DNA of 64,000 bases from Fastidiosipila sanguinis (GCF_002998295.1 NZ_CP027226.1:248001-312000); one strand, 5' to 3'; numbered from the stretch's first letter, positions 24,953-35,510 are shown. The notes: generated by a model from the sequence alone, not told the origin. Numbers and translations are program-made.

Positions 24953-26124
24953 TGGCGACTGACCGCAAAGATTTAGACAACTTAATATATGTTAGTCCGA
25001 GGTCTTGGGATAGAGTTGCTGTTGATAATGCTGATTTTGCTTATGAATCAAGTCGAGCTAAAGCTCGTTTTGCTCACTTAATGAAAGCTGAGGATTATAA
25101 AAGTTTAATAGATAACCAAGCAGATGATATTGAATGGATAGGGCATTGGGCAAGGGAATTTAACGCTGCAAACTATGATGTTAAAGATACAGTTATCGAT
25201 ACTTTGACTAAGGGATATAGTGATAATGATAGGCTATTGATAGAACTCTGCGGTGGTGAAAAGGAAGATTTTGCCAAGATGTTTATTCTTAAGAATGACT
25301 ATCATAATGCTAAAGTTATAGCGAAAAATTTTTTATTAGGTCAGCTTAATGCTCAAGATGCCAAGAGAGTTCTGAGAGTCAACGAGTCTCTTTTTCAAGA
25401 GGCAGCAAATGTTGAAATTGAGTCTTTAGTGCAATGGGTATTGAGTTATTTAAACAAAGATAAGTCCAATAGTGTATTACCAGATTTGCATGAAAAGTAC
25501 TTCTCAATGGCCCTTGAAAGATTACTAGAAGAAGATGCAAAAACAAACGAAATTGATTTAGCAGCAGTTGATATAAACTTAGATAAAGCATATTATCTTC
25601 ATTTCTTGGAATTGGTAGCTGAAGACAAACATAAAGGTTATAGAGACTTATTACTAGATTATATTTCAATTCAATCTGATAGTAGCAATTTACAAAGCTT
25701 TTATAGATGTAAGAAGCGTAAATTGACACTAGAGGAATTTAAACGTCAATTCGTTGCAGCAGGTAGAATTGAATTTACCGATTTCGCAGAGAAATACCAG
25801 CTTGATGATGAGAAGATTAACTTAGGTTTGAAATTTAATGCTAAGGGAAGTTTAGTTGATAACTTGCTGGATTTGGCAGAGAGTAGTTCCATTACTGAGT
25901 TTCTAAATGAATTTACGCAAGTACGAGACAACCTATTAATTCGTCTAGCCGACAAAGCTCAGGGGCTAATTTATGGAGCCGAAGTTCTTTTTGCATTATG
26001 GCAAGCTAATCGCATTGAAATTGTTAATTTGCAGTTGATTCATGCAGCTCACCAATTAGGTAGATCTGAAGAAATGACTGCTAAAAGACTAAGAGATATT
26101 TATGGAGGGCAATTACGTGTTTAA
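24952..26124 (+). CDS. ntpC: V-type ATPase subunit C (d subunit)
   Basis: A 390-residue, mainly helical protein with the pattern of the C/d subunit that caps the c-ring and links it to the central stalk: repeated helices such as LLIELCGGEKEDFAKMFILK and KVIAKNFLLG, and the conserved C-terminal AEVLFALWQANRIEIVNLQL segment near 343. That segment contains the W-x(2)-E-x-E/N motif region. The start overlaps the ntpE stop. Divergent in sequence but fixed by position and length. Confidence 0.88.
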   Translation: MATDRKDLDNLIYVSPRSWDRVAVDNADFAYESSRAKARFAHLMKAEDYKSLIDNQADDIEWIGHWAREFNAANYDVKDTVIDTLTKGYSDNDRLLIELCGGEKEDFAKMFILKNDYHNAKVIAKNFLLGQLNAQDAKRVLRVNESLFQEAANVEIESLVQWVLSYLNKDKSNSVLPDLHEKYFSMALERLLEEDAKTNEIDLAAVDINLDKAYYLHFLELVAEDKHKGYRDLLLDYISIQSDSSNLQSFYRCKKRKLTLEEFKRQFVAAGRIEFTDFAEKYQLDDEKINLGLKFNAKGSLVDNLLDLAESSSITEFLNEFTQVRDNLLIRLADKAQGLIYGAEVLFALWQANRIEIVNLQLIHAAHQLGRSEEMTAKRLRDIYGGQLRV

Positions 26125-26494
26125 TAATGAAGACTATGAGATTGCTCACCTGGGTGAAGCCGGTAGCTTTGCTGGAGCAGCAGCGTTAGGGATTAATGTT
26201 TTTACACTAGATCCTGAAGAAGAAACTAGCAAACAATTAGAAGATTTAATACTTTCAGGCAAATATGCAATTATCTATATAAGTGCGAAAGTAGCAAGTG
26301 AAGCTGAAGAAATAGTTGATGCTTATGCGGATGAATTCGTACCGGCAATAATTACTTTGCCATCTGCAGATTCAGACATAGATACACTTGGAAGTTTACG
26401 TAACATGGTTATAAAAGCTATAGGTGTTGATTTGGTTTCAGGCTACATTGAAGAGGAAGATATGGATAAAACAGGAGAAGAAAATGGCAAATAA
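26117..26494 (+). CDS. ntpF: V-type ATPase subunit F
   Basis: A 125-residue subunit F, part of the central rotor. A Rossmann-like fold begins IAHLGEAGSFAGAAALGINVF and continues with YAIIYISAKVA and VPAIITLPSA. I take GTG 26117 as the start because GGAGGG (26104-26109) is 7 bases upstream; the ATG at 26102 lies inside that site. It overlaps ntpC by 8 bases and ntpA by 11. The C-terminal ~20 residues are acidic. Confidence 0.88.
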   Translation: MFNNEDYEIAHLGEAGSFAGAAALGINVFTLDPEEETSKQLEDLILSGKYAIIYISAKVASEAEEIVDAYADEFVPAIITLPSADSDIDTLGSLRNMVIKAIGVDLVSGYIEEEDMDKTGEENGK

Positions 26495-28340
26495 TCTTGA
26501 TTTAAAACAGAATAATTCAACAAACGAGAAACAAGCCATCACAGGAACTATTGTTAAGATTTCTGGTCCGCTAATCGTAGCATCCGGAATGCGTGATGTC
26601 AGAATGTTTGATGTTGTTCGTGTTGGTGAAAATAATCTTGTTGGTGAGGTTATTGAAGTGCACGGTGACGAAGCATCAATTCAGGTTTACGAAGAGACTG
26701 ATGGTCTAAGACCTGGAGAAGCTGTACATTCTACAGATCACCCACTTGACGTAGAATTAGGACCTGGACTTATGGGAACTATTTATGATGGTATTCAACG
26801 TCCATTAGCTAAAATGCGTGAAATTTCAGGTAGTAATATTGCTAGAGGTATTGATGTTAACTCAATAGACCATGAGAAGAAGTGGTACTTTGAACCAAGA
26901 ACAGATTTACCTGAGAAGTTAAGAGCAGGTGATATTATTGCGACAGTAAAAGAAAATAACGTAATTGAGCATAAGATTATGTTACCACCAACCATCCCTG
27001 GAGATATTGAAATCGTCGAAATTGCTCAAGCAGGTGAATACACAGTAGTAGAACCAATAGCAAAAATTAGATATACAAATAACTGGGGCGATGTAGTTGA
27101 AGAAGATGTTCAAATGGCACAACGTTGGCCAGTTAGACAGGGACGTCCTTTCAACAAACAATTAGCTCCAAGCAAACCACTAGTAACTGGACAAAGAGTT
27201 GTAGATACATTCTTCCCAGTAGCTCGTGGTGGTACATCGACAGTTCCAGGACCATTCGGTGCTGGTAAAACAGTTATTCAGCAACAGTTGGCTAAATGGT
27301 CAGATGCAGACGTAGTTGTCTATATAGGATGTGGTGAACGTGGTAATGAGATGACAGAAGTTCTTAAAGACTTCCCAAATCTTATTGACCCTAAGACAAA
27401 TGAATCATTGATGGAAAGAACAATCTTGATTGCAAACACTTCAGACATGCCTGTTGCAGCTCGTGAAGCATCTATTTATACAGGTATTACAATCGCTGAA
27501 TATTACCGTGATATGGGATATGCAGTTTGTATCATGGCTGACTCAACTTCTCGTTGGGCAGAAGCTCTTCGTGAAATGAGTGGTCGTTTGGAAGAAATGC
27601 CTGGTGAAGAGGGTTACCCAGCTTATTTAGGTTCTCGTTTGGCAGAATTCTATGAGAGAGCTGGTGTGGTTCATGCATTAGGATCTGAAGAAAGAGAAGG
27701 GAGTATTACTGCTGTTGGAGCTGTATCTCCTCCGGGGGGTGACATGTCTGACCCAGTTGTTCAAGCTACTTTAAGAACTGTTAAAGTTTACTGGGAGCTA
27801 GATTCATCCTTAGCGGCGAAACGTCACTTCCCTGCTATTAACTGGATGAGCTCATATTCACTCTATAAGAATACAATTAACCCATACTTCAGTGATGAAG
27901 TTCACCCAGACTGGCAAAGTAATCAAGAGACAGCTTTTAAAGTTCTTCAAGATGAAGCTGAGCTAGAAGAGATAGTTAGATTAGTTGGACAAGACTCACT
28001 TTCAGCACAAGATCAGTTGAAATTAGAGATTGCTCGTTCAATTAGAAATGACTACTTACACCAGAACTCATACCACGAAGTCGATACATATACATCACTA
28101 CAAAAACAATTCTACATGCTAGATTTGATCATTCGTTTCTATAAAGAAGCATCAGCACTAGTTGATGCCGGTGCAAGTATTGATGACATTATGGATATGA
28201 GTATTAGAGTTCGTTTGAGTAGAATGAAATATGAAAAAGAAGACGAAATCGAAGCTGCTTATAATGACGCCCTTAAAGAGTTGGAAGAATCTATACTCAA
28301 GGTAAAAGCAAACAGCAGAACAATGGCAGGCAGGAGGTAA
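26484..28340 (+). CDS. ntpA: V-type ATPase catalytic subunit A
   Basis: A 618-residue catalytic subunit from ATG 26484 (ACAGGAGAAG at 26471-26480 upstream; the ORF is open further 5' but those codons belong to ntpF in another frame). Walker A is GPFGAGKTV near 255, with [25 protein letters not shown] in the catalytic region and the bulge domain specific to A subunits at about 130-200. It hydrolyses ATP in the A3B3 head. Close to the E. hirae NtpA length of about 593. Codon use looks like a highly expressed gene. Confidence 0.97.
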   Translation: MANNLDLKQNNSTNEKQAITGTIVKISGPLIVASGMRDVRMFDVVRVGENNLVGEVIEVHGDEASIQVYEETDGLRPGEAVHSTDHPLDVELGPGLMGTIYDGIQRPLAKMREISGSNIARGIDVNSIDHEKKWYFEPRTDLPEKLRAGDIIATVKENNVIEHKIMLPPTIPGDIEIVEIAQAGEYTVVEPIAKIRYTNNWGDVVEEDVQMAQRWPVRQGRPFNKQLAPSKPLVTGQRVVDTFFPVARGGTSTVPGPFGAGKTVIQQQLAKWSDADVVVYIGCGERGNEMTEVLKDFPNLIDPKTNESLMERTILIANTSDMPVAAREASIYTGITIAEYYRDMGYAVCIMADSTSRWAEALREMSGRLEEMPGEEGYPAYLGSRLAEFYERAGVVHALGSEEREGSITAVGAVSPPGGDMSDPVVQATLRTVKVYWELDSSLAAKRHFPAINWMSSYSLYKNTINPYFSDEVHPDWQSNQETAFKVLQDEAELEEIVRLVGQDSLSAQDQLKLEIARSIRNDYLHQNSYHEVDTYTSLQKQFYMLDLIIRFYKEASALVDAGASIDDIMDMSIRVRLSRMKYEKEDEIEAAYNDALKELEESILKVKANSRTMAGRR

Positions 28341-28343
28341 TAG

Positions 28344-29768
28344 ATGGCAAAACAATATAGAACAATCCAAGAAGTTGCAGGACCTTTGATGCTAGTAAAA
28401 AATGTTGAAGGAGTTGCCTATGACGAGATGGGGGAGATTCAATTACCTAACGGTGAAAGAAGACTTTGCCAAGTTCTTGAAGTTACAGGTGATACAGCTT
28501 TAGTACAGTTGTTTAACTCAGCAATGGGAATTGATATTGAGAACTCAACAGTTAGATTTTTAGGCCATGGTCAAGAGTTAGGCCTTTCTCCAGATATTTT
28601 GGGAAGAACTTTTGACGGAATGGGTCGACCAATAGATAACGCACCAGATATTATTCCTGAAATGAGCCGTAATATTAATGGTTTGCCAATTAACCCTGCA
28701 GCCCGTGAATATCCTAACGAGTTTATTCAAACAGGTATTTCATCAATTGATGGTTTGAACACTTTGGTTAGAGGACAGAAGTTACCAATTTTCTCAGCTT
28801 CAGGTTTGCCACATAACCAATTAGCAGCCCAAATTGTTAGACAAGCACAAGTTCTAGATGATCACGAAGATTTTGCGGTTGTCTTTGGTGCTATGGGTAT
28901 TACATTTGAGGATGCAAACTTCTTTATCCAAGAGTTCTATGAAACAGGAGCTATTGAGAGAACAGTTGCTTTCATGAACTTGGCTAATGAGCCAACAATT
29001 GAGCGTATTGCTACACCAAGATTAGCTTTGACAGCTGCTGAATATTTAGCATTTGAATTAGACATGCAAGTTTTGGTTATCCTAACTGACATGACCTACT
29101 ATGCAGATGCTTTGCGTGAGGTTTCTGCAGCACGTAAAGAAGTTCCAGGTAGACGTGGATATCCAGGTTATTTATATACAGACTTGGCTACAATTTATGA
29201 GCGTGCAGGTAGAAAGAAAGATAGCAAAGGTTCAATAACTTTAATTCCAATTCTAACCATGCCAGATGATGACAAGACTCACCCAGTTCCTGACTTGACT
29301 GGTTATATTACTGAGGGTCAGATAATGTTGGATAGATCTTTGACACAAGTATCTATCAACCCACCAGTAGATGTTTTGCCTTCACTTTCACGTTTGAAAG
29401 ATGACGGTATTGGTAAAGACAAGACCAGGGAAGACCACGCTGCTACCATGAACCAGCTATTCGCTGCCTATTCTCGTGGTAAAGATGCACGTGAGTTATC
29501 CGATATCTTGGGTGAATCAGCTTTGACAGATATGGATAAAATTTATGTTAAATTCTCTAATGAATTTGAAAAGAAATATATTGGTCAGGGATTTAGAGAG
29601 AACAGAAGTATATTTGATACATTGAGTTTAGGTTGGGAATTGTTATCCATTTTACCTGAATCAGAGTTGAACCGTATTGATCAAGAATTAATTGATAAAT
29701 ATTATTATGAAGCTAAAGAAAGAGTAGAGAATAACTCTATTTCTGTGGGAAATAATAGCGATAAATAG
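28344..29768 (+). CDS. ntpB: V-type ATPase subunit B
   Basis: A 474-residue non-catalytic B subunit: [13 protein letters not shown] near 90, [24 protein letters not shown] near 128 with the degenerate nucleotide loop (FSASGLPHN in place of Walker A), and [23 protein letters not shown] near 270. It forms the A3B3 hexamer with NtpA, starting only 3 bases after its stop. GGCAGGAGG at 28329-28337 is the ribosome-binding site. Confidence 0.97.
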   Translation: MAKQYRTIQEVAGPLMLVKNVEGVAYDEMGEIQLPNGERRLCQVLEVTGDTALVQLFNSAMGIDIENSTVRFLGHGQELGLSPDILGRTFDGMGRPIDNAPDIIPEMSRNINGLPINPAAREYPNEFIQTGISSIDGLNTLVRGQKLPIFSASGLPHNQLAAQIVRQAQVLDDHEDFAVVFGAMGITFEDANFFIQEFYETGAIERTVAFMNLANEPTIERIATPRLALTAAEYLAFELDMQVLVILTDMTYYADALREVSAARKEVPGRRGYPGYLYTDLATIYERAGRKKDSKGSITLIPILTMPDDDKTHPVPDLTGYITEGQIMLDRSLTQVSINPPVDVLPSLSRLKDDGIGKDKTREDHAATMNQLFAAYSRGKDARELSDILGESALTDMDKIYVKFSNEFEKKYIGQGFRENRSIFDTLSLGWELLSILPESELNRIDQELIDKYYYEAKERVENNSISVGNNSDK

Positions 29769-29811
29769 TAATTAGTGAGAAGCAAAGAAATTTAGAATTT
29801 GAGGGGAGATT

Positions 29812-30510
29812 ATGGCAAATAGAGTAAGTCCAAATAGAATGGAACTTATGCGCTTAAAGACAAGGCTAAAAGTTGCATCTAGAGGTCACAAACTACTAAA
29901 AGATAAACGTGATGGTTTAATGCGTTTCTTCGTGGAACGAATTGAGTATGCCACGAAATTGCGTAAATTAGTAGATACTCTGCTAGAAGATGCTAATGCT
30001 GCAATGACAATTGCTGAATCCGTTAATGGTAGCAAAGTTATCAATGAAGCACTTCTATTAAATTCTGAACCATTGAAAGTTAAGGTTGAAGAATTGAGTG
30101 TCATGTCCCTAAGCATTCCTCAATTTGAAATTAACTTCAAAGATGAGCTAGAAGAAGGTAGTTATCCTTATGGTTTGGCGAGCACAAGTTCTGAATTAGA
30201 TACCGCGATTGAATATTTGCAAAAAGCCTTCCCAGCTCTGTTAGCTCTCGCAAGTGCTGAAAAAGAGATTCAGATGCTAGCTAGAGAGATAGAGACTACT
30301 CGTAGAAGAGTTAACTCACTAGAACACTTCATGATCCCTGAAATGGAAGCTCAGATAAGGAGTATCAGTATGAGACTTGAAGAGAATGAGCGTGATAACA
30401 TTACTAGATTAATGAAAGTTAAAGATCAGATTATCGCTGATGAGCAGGAAAAAGCTAGAGCAGAGTCTGCAAAGAACATTGCAGAGTATAAAGAGAGACT
30501 GAATAAGTAA
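29812..30510 (+). CDS. ntpD: V-type ATPase subunit D
   Basis: A 232-residue central rotor subunit. The N-terminal NRVSPNRMELMRLKTRLKVA and LLKDKRDGLMRFF are the family signature; a C-terminal coiled coil includes TRRRVNSLEHFMIPEME near 163-179. It inserts into the A3B3 head and turns with F. AGGGGAG at about 29800-29807 precedes the start. Last gene of the operon, followed by a bidirectional terminator. Confidence 0.96.
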   Translation: MANRVSPNRMELMRLKTRLKVASRGHKLLKDKRDGLMRFFVERIEYATKLRKLVDTLLEDANAAMTIAESVNGSKVINEALLLNSEPLKVKVEELSVMSLSIPQFEINFKDELEEGSYPYGLASTSSELDTAIEYLQKAFPALLALASAEKEIQMLAREIETTRRRVNSLEHFMIPEMEAQIRSISMRLEENERDNITRLMKVKDQIIADEQEKARAESAKNIAEYKERLNK

Positions 30511-30551
30511 AACTATAAAATAGAAGTATTACAGTATAATTAGTCAGTTAA

Positions 30552-30584
30552 AAGAACTCACTTAAACAAGTTAAGTGAGTTCTT
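30552..30584. terminator. Bidirectional terminator, ntp operon / GH29 gene
   Basis: A perfect 14-bp stem AAGAACTCACTTAA/TTAAGTGAGTTCTT with a 5-base loop between convergent genes, followed by T-rich sequence on the plus strand and AAA-rich (T-run on minus) on the other side. Confidence 0.9.
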
Positions 30585-30617
30585 TCTATTTTATTTAAAT
30601 ATCAGGCGAGCAAAACT

Positions 30618-32087
30618 CTACCAATCTGGATCACCAGGTTCTACTCCAGGTAGTGGAGCAGGGGCTGCTGAGTTTGGATTCTTCCAAAGTTCATGTAGGT
30701 TAGTGATACTGAGCTCACGTAAAAATAGTGGAGACTTATTAGCTAGAAGCTTGAATTTAATCTTAATAGCTTGGATTTTTCTTCCTCTGAATTCATCAGG
30801 CAATAAGACTAGTCTTCTGTATCCGATTGTCGTACCGTGATAAATGTGTTCAAATGTTTCTGAATTGGCCGATTTTATCGAAACAGAAAATTCTTCAACT
30901 CTTTGGCCAAATTCAATCATTTCCGCAATATTGATTAGATCAAAGTTACTTGCTTCAGGTAAAGTCCAGGTTAATTCTGAGACTTCTTCTTCACCAAATG
31001 CGATAGCAACTTTATCTAATTCTTGCATTGAAGATTGCTCTAGCTCACCATCCTCGAATGTGTATATATCTTCTTTTATAACATCTACAGATTTAGCAAA
31101 GTTCTCTAGACTTTCATAAGCGTCATCAGCGAAATCACCTTCGAAAGTTGGCGGAATATTAAGTAATAATGTTGAGCCTCTACCTATTGAGTTTAGGTAA
31201 ATATATGCTAATTCGGATTGGGTTTTTGGCTCATCACCTGGGTGGTGGAACCAGCCTTTGTATAGAGAAACATCAGATTCAGGAATGCTCCAGTAAATAC
31301 CATTTGGGTCAAGGTCTAATCTTGTTATATCGCTGGAATCACTAGTGTTTGCTGTGTACCAGCATGGATCTGGGGCGTAACCATTTTCGTTACCTACCCA
31401 GTAAATTCCTCCTAGGACGCCTGCACCAAATATATTAATGCCAGGGTTGTGTTCTTTTATAATGGCAATCCATTCTTCAAATTTATATTCTTGAGCATCT
31501 GCACCTTCACCTTTGGCACCATCTAGCCACCACTCGACAAATTTACCGTCACGTCCATATTTAGGATCTTCACAAATTTCACGAATTTGGTTCATATAAA
31601 ACTCATTGTAGTCTCCGTTGCTATCTGTAGCATCATCGTAACCGGTACCGTAACCATAACTAGGTTCGTGAGCATCCCATGGAGAAAGATATAATCCCAT
31701 ATCTAAGCCGTGCTCGGTACATGCAGCAGACAGATCAGCCAAAATATCTCTTTTGAATGGCGAATACTCAACTGTATGGTCTGTGTATTTACTAAACCAC
31801 AGACAGAAACCATCGTGATGCTTTGCAGTTATAATTAAGCGTTTGAAACCTGCAGATTTAAGTGCTTTGACCATGCCGTCTGGGTTCCAGTTTTCTGGAT
31901 TGAAGATCTCAGGAGATTCTTCACCAGTACCCCATTCTCTGCCTGTAAAAGTATTAACACCAAAGTGCATAAAAGCAGCTAGTTCAGAATGGTGATACTC
32001 CAACTGACTTTCGCTTGGAAGAGGCATTGCTTGTTCAAGACTCTCTAGATTATCTGCGAACTGCGAGTTAAAAGATTTTTCTGACAT
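30618..32087 (-). CDS. GH29 alpha-L-fucosidase-like, cytoplasmic
   Basis: A 489-residue GH29 enzyme. Family motifs: FMHFGVNTFTGREWGTGEE near 42, ITAKHHDGFCLWFSKYTDHTV near 88, LGLYLSPWDAH, and EWWLDGAKGEG near 190 with the nucleophile Asp in the WLDG motif. The C-terminal ~150 residues are a beta-rich accessory domain. There is no signal peptide, so it should act on imported fucosylated sugars or fucosides. The start is ATG 32087; AGGAGG (32098-32093) lies just upstream, and the ATG at 32108 precedes that site. It stands alone and divergent from tkt. Confidence 0.9.
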   Translation of the reverse strand: MSEKSFNSQFADNLESLEQAMPLPSESQLEYHHSELAAFMHFGVNTFTGREWGTGEESPEIFNPENWNPDGMVKALKSAGFKRLIITAKHHDGFCLWFSKYTDHTVEYSPFKRDILADLSAACTEHGLDMGLYLSPWDAHEPSYGYGTGYDDATDSNGDYNEFYMNQIREICEDPKYGRDGKFVEWWLDGAKGEGADAQEYKFEEWIAIIKEHNPGINIFGAGVLGGIYWVGNENGYAPDPCWYTANTSDSSDITRLDLDPNGIYWSIPESDVSLYKGWFHHPGDEPKTQSELAYIYLNSIGRGSTLLLNIPPTFEGDFADDAYESLENFAKSVDVIKEDIYTFEDGELEQSSMQELDKVAIAFGEEEVSELTWTLPEASNFDLINIAEMIEFGQRVEEFSVSIKSANSETFEHIYHGTTIGYRRLVLLPDEFRGRKIQAIKIKFKLLANKSPLFLRELSITNLHELWKNPNSAAPAPLPGVEPGDPDW

Positions 32088-32161
32088 ATAAATCCTCCTA
32101 AAAAACAAGTTAGTTCAATCATACTAATAAATTAGAAATTTAACTAATTTTTTATTATAGC

Positions 32162-32190
32162 TTCAGAAATAACTATAGATGTGCTAAACT
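32162..32190 (+). promoter_or_regulatory. Candidate tkt promoter
   Basis: TTCAGA (32162-32167), 17 bases, TAAACT (32185-32190), about 40 bases before tkt. Confidence 0.45.
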
Positions 32191-32228
32191 TATTAATGAA
32201 AAAGCTTATTTAATAACGGAGGTTATCG

Positions 32229-34226
32229 ATGTCACAGAAAGATTTAAATATGCAAGCTCAAGCCATAGCCGAGGCTAGAGGTTTGGCCATTGATATGGTA
32301 CAAGCAGCAAATTCAGGCCACCCAGGTATGCCACTTGGAGCGATGCCAATGATTTTTGAATTGTGGGCTAACCACATGAAGTTTAATCCGAAAGACCCAA
32401 CTTGGGCTAATAGAGATAGATTTGTTCTGAGTGCAGGACATGGATCAGCAATGCTTTACACAATGAGCTATTTGTTTGGTCATGATTATACAATTGAAGA
32501 TCTCAAAAACTTCCGTCAATTTGGTTCAAAAACTCCAGGCCACCCAGATTACGAATTATCTAGAGGTATTGAAGCTACAACAGGTGCTTTAGGACAAGGT
32601 TTATCTACAGCAGTAGGTTTAGCCTTAGGTGAAAGACATCTAGCAGCTATATTTAATACAGAGGAAGAGAAGATCTTCGATAACTATACATTTGTAATTG
32701 CAGGTGACGGTTGCTTGATGGAAGGTATAACAGCTGAAGCATCATCATTTGCAGGACATTTAGGTTTAGGTAATTTAATTGTTCTTTATGATTCTAATAA
32801 TATAACTATTGATGGTAACACCGATATAGCTTTCACAGAGAATGTTAGAGCACGTTATGAGGCTTATGGATGGCATACTCAATTAGTTGAAGATGGAAAT
32901 GATACTGAGGCAATTGGTAAAGCAATTGAAGCAGCAAAAGCAGAGAAGAATAAACCAAGCCTGATTGAAGTTAAGACATTAATTGGTTTCTCATCACCAG
33001 TCGAAGCTTCTAACAAATCTCATGGTAATCCTTTGGGAGAAGATGGGGTAATAGAAACTAAGAAGAAATTAGGTTTGAATCCAGAAGAATCATTCTATGT
33101 TTCACAAGAAGTCTTAGATTACTGCCGTAATATTAAGAAAGCGGATCAAGTGGAAAATCATGACTGGCAACAACTTGTAGAAAAATATTTGAGCCAAGAT
33201 AATGAAAAAGCTGAAGCTCTAAGAATGTATTTCAGTGGTGAATGGCCAAATATTTTGGATATTGAAGGAATTGAAGATTTCTCAGGTAAACAAGCAACAC
33301 GAGCAACTTCTGGAACAGTTTTAAATAAATTTAGTCAAGTAGACCCACTATTAGTAGGTGGTTCAGCAGACTTGGCAGGTTCAAACTCAACCGACTTGAA
33401 AGATTCAGATTTCATGAATAGAAATGATTTCTCTGGTAAGAATATTCACTACGGTGTTAGAGAATTTGCTATGGGTGCAATTGCTAATGGTTTAGCTTTG
33501 GCAGGACTACGTAGTTTCTGTGCAACTTTCTTAATCTTTACAGAATATATGTACTATGCTTTGCGTTCAGCAGCCATGATGGAAATACCAACTATGTTTG
33601 TTATGACACACGATAGTATTGGTTTAGGAGAAGATGGTCAAACTCACCAACCAATAGAGCATCTAAGCGGCTTGCGTGCAATGCCAAACTTGTGGGTTTG
33701 GAGACCAGCTGATGGTAAAGAAACAGTTGCTGCATATGCAAAAGCAAATAGACCTGGACCAACACTATTAGCTTTGACACGTCAGAAGATTGAAACATTA
33801 GAAAACACTTCAGCTGAAAAAGCTATGAAGGGTGCATACATCTTAGAAGAAAATAATGTAAAAGATAACAAGCCAGAACTAATCATTATGGCAACAGGTT
33901 CAGAAGTGGAAATTGCAAAAGCTGCATATGATGACATGCTTGCAGAAAACTCTGACTTGAGTTTAAGACTTGTATCCATGCCTTGTTTTGAAGCATTTGA
34001 GGAGCAAGATGAAGAGTATAAAGAAAGCGTTCTACCTAAGGCAGTTTCAAAACGAGTAAGTATTGAAGCTGCAGCATCAATGTCTTGGTACAAGTATGTT
34101 GGACTTGAAGGAAGTATTATTGCAATAGATCGCTTCGGAGAGTCAGCACCTATTGATGATCTCTATAATGAATTTGGCTTCACAAAAGAGAATGTAATAA
34201 AGGAAGCTAAGAATTTATTAGGCTAA
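32229..34226 (+). CDS. tkt: Transketolase
   Basis: A 665-residue full-length transketolase of the non-oxidative pentose phosphate pathway. Thiamine-diphosphate motif: GDGCLMEGITAEASSFAGH near 156 through to DSNNITIDG. The central pyrimidine domain has FLIFTEYMYYALRSAAM and the T-H-D-S-I-G-L-G-E-D-G-Q-T-H-Q loop near 460. The C-terminal domain closes with VSIEAAASMSWYKYVG. AACGGAGG at 32216-32223 is the ribosome-binding site. Substrates are ketose and aldose phosphates. It would process pentose from the ribokinase/nucleoside-hydrolase operon in this window. Confidence 0.97.
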   Translation: MSQKDLNMQAQAIAEARGLAIDMVQAANSGHPGMPLGAMPMIFELWANHMKFNPKDPTWANRDRFVLSAGHGSAMLYTMSYLFGHDYTIEDLKNFRQFGSKTPGHPDYELSRGIEATTGALGQGLSTAVGLALGERHLAAIFNTEEEKIFDNYTFVIAGDGCLMEGITAEASSFAGHLGLGNLIVLYDSNNITIDGNTDIAFTENVRARYEAYGWHTQLVEDGNDTEAIGKAIEAAKAEKNKPSLIEVKTLIGFSSPVEASNKSHGNPLGEDGVIETKKKLGLNPEESFYVSQEVLDYCRNIKKADQVENHDWQQLVEKYLSQDNEKAEALRMYFSGEWPNILDIEGIEDFSGKQATRATSGTVLNKFSQVDPLLVGGSADLAGSNSTDLKDSDFMNRNDFSGKNIHYGVREFAMGAIANGLALAGLRSFCATFLIFTEYMYYALRSAAMMEIPTMFVMTHDSIGLGEDGQTHQPIEHLSGLRAMPNLWVWRPADGKETVAAYAKANRPGPTLLALTRQKIETLENTSAEKAMKGAYILEENNVKDNKPELIIMATGSEVEIAKAAYDDMLAENSDLSLRLVSMPCFEAFEEQDEEYKESVLPKAVSKRVSIEAAASMSWYKYVGLEGSIIAIDRFGESAPIDDLYNEFGFTKENVIKEAKNLLG

Positions 34227-34275
34227 AAGTTTACTTTTGAAAGCATGTAAAAACTTTTGTTAGGAGGGTAAAGCT

Positions 34276-34875
34276 TTGCAAATATATACTAGAGTTGGCG
34301 ATAAGGGTGAAACCAAAACTATTGGCGGCAAAACAGTATTTAAAGACGATGCCAGAGTGGAAGCTTACGGAACTATAGATGAATTGAATAGTTTCATAGG
34401 TTTAGCACGAGTAAAAGTTGCTGAAATTGAAGTCTTAAAGAGCCTGAGTGAGGAATTACTTGAAATTCAACATTTACTCTTTGACTGTGGTAATGATATT
34501 GCTACACCGGCAGGAGATGAGCGCTATACTTATAGGACTAGTGAAGACGCTGTAGAGTGGTTAGAAGCTAGAATTGATGAGCATGCGCAAGAAGCGCCTG
34601 AAATTGAGACATTTATTCTACCTGGAGGAAGTGAAGTTTCTGCTATGCTCCATGTTTGTAGAACTATTTGTAGAAGAGCTGAAAGAAGAATAGTCACATT
34701 TATGCAAATCGAAGCTACTAATCCTTTTGCGCTGAAGTTTATTAATCGTCTTTCGGATTATCTATTTGCCATAGCTCGTAGTACCAATGCGAAGTTGGGG
34801 CAAAAAGATGTTGCCTATGAGAGAGGTGGCAATGTCTTTCACTTAGATATCACTAAAGATGATATTTTTGACTAG
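34276..34875 (+). CDS. Cob(I)alamin adenosyltransferase, PduO type
   Basis: A 199-residue ATR. The opening IYTRVGDKGETKTIGG is the ATP-binding signature; AYGTIDELNSFIGLARV near 35 and RTICRRAERRIVTF near 133 complete it. It transfers adenosyl from ATP to cob(I)alamin to make adenosylcobalamin. TTG is the start, with TAGGAGGG at 34261-34268. No cobalamin synthesis, transport, riboswitch or B12-dependent enzyme is visible nearby, so its client enzymes lie outside the window. Followed by a GNAT gene 70 bases later. Confidence 0.94.
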   Translation: MQIYTRVGDKGETKTIGGKTVFKDDARVEAYGTIDELNSFIGLARVKVAEIEVLKSLSEELLEIQHLLFDCGNDIATPAGDERYTYRTSEDAVEWLEARIDEHAQEAPEIETFILPGGSEVSAMLHVCRTICRRAERRIVTFMQIEATNPFALKFINRLSDYLFAIARSTNAKLGQKDVAYERGGNVFHLDITKDDIFD

Positions 34876-34945
34876 TTATATTGCAAGTTTATTTTTAGCC
34901 ATAATTGATTTTATGAAAATATTTTAAATTGTGAGGAGTTTAGAT

Positions 34946-35440
34946 ATGGCAGATATGTTAGTTAGATTGTATGATCTACCATCAAACGAGAAAAAGTTAG
35001 AAGAACTAGCATCTCAAGGGATTCAGATTAGAAGAGCAATGGCTCCGGACAAAAGAGCTATATTGGAATTCGTAGAGAATGAAGTAGGTAATCCTAGAAG
35101 TGCCGGTGAAGCAGATGTTTGTTTTAGCAATACTCCAATAAGTTTGTTTGTCGCTACTGAAGGTAGTAAACTTATAGGTTATGCTTGTTATAATGCAACC
35201 GCGTTGGATTTCTTCGGGCCAACAGCTGTTTTGGAAGATTATAGAGGAAAAGGTATAGGAAAAGCTTTGCTCCTACAGTCCTTACATGCAATGTATGCTG
35301 AAGGATACCAGTATGCGATTATTGGAGGTATAGGACCTAGAGAGTTTTATGAAAAAGTTTGTGGAGCAGTTTTGATTGAAAACTCTACACCAGGACCATA
35401 CAAAGATTTTTTGCATGACTTGAAGAACCAAGGACAATAG
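34946..35440 (+). CDS. GNAT-family N-acetyltransferase
   Basis: A 164-residue GNAT. The acetyl-CoA loop is DYRGKGIGKALLLQSL near 103-118 (Q/RxxGxG/A motif). Motif B follows in YQYAIIGGIGPREFYEKVCGA. The N-terminal part has the IRRAMAPDKRAILEFVE segment. Substrate unknown. I use ATG 34946 with GTGAGGAG upstream; a GTG 15 bases earlier lies inside the site. It follows the adenosyltransferase and ends with a terminator at 35482. Confidence 0.85.
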   Translation: MADMLVRLYDLPSNEKKLEELASQGIQIRRAMAPDKRAILEFVENEVGNPRSAGEADVCFSNTPISLFVATEGSKLIGYACYNATALDFFGPTAVLEDYRGKGIGKALLLQSLHAMYAEGYQYAIIGGIGPREFYEKVCGAVLIENSTPGPYKDFLHDLKNQGQ

Positions 35441-35481
35441 TTTTATAATGCCTTATTAAGTTAAAGTTTTGAATGAAAGAG

Positions 35482-35510
35482 GAGGAGCAGTATATTTGCT
35501 CCTCTTTTGT
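35482..35510 (+). terminator. Terminator after the GNAT gene
   Basis: GAGGAGCA (35482-35489) pairs with TGCTCCTC (35497-35504), followed by TTTTGTTTT. Confidence 0.85.

Noticed and set aside
26424-26483. 60 extra in-frame bases upstream of ntpA
   Set aside because: They code for the end of ntpF in another frame, and the ribosome-binding site is next to ATG 26484.
34226-34276. Possible cobalamin riboswitch before the adenosyltransferase
   Set aside because: Only 50 bases separate tkt from the gene, too short for a B12 riboswitch, and no B12-box-like sequence is seen.
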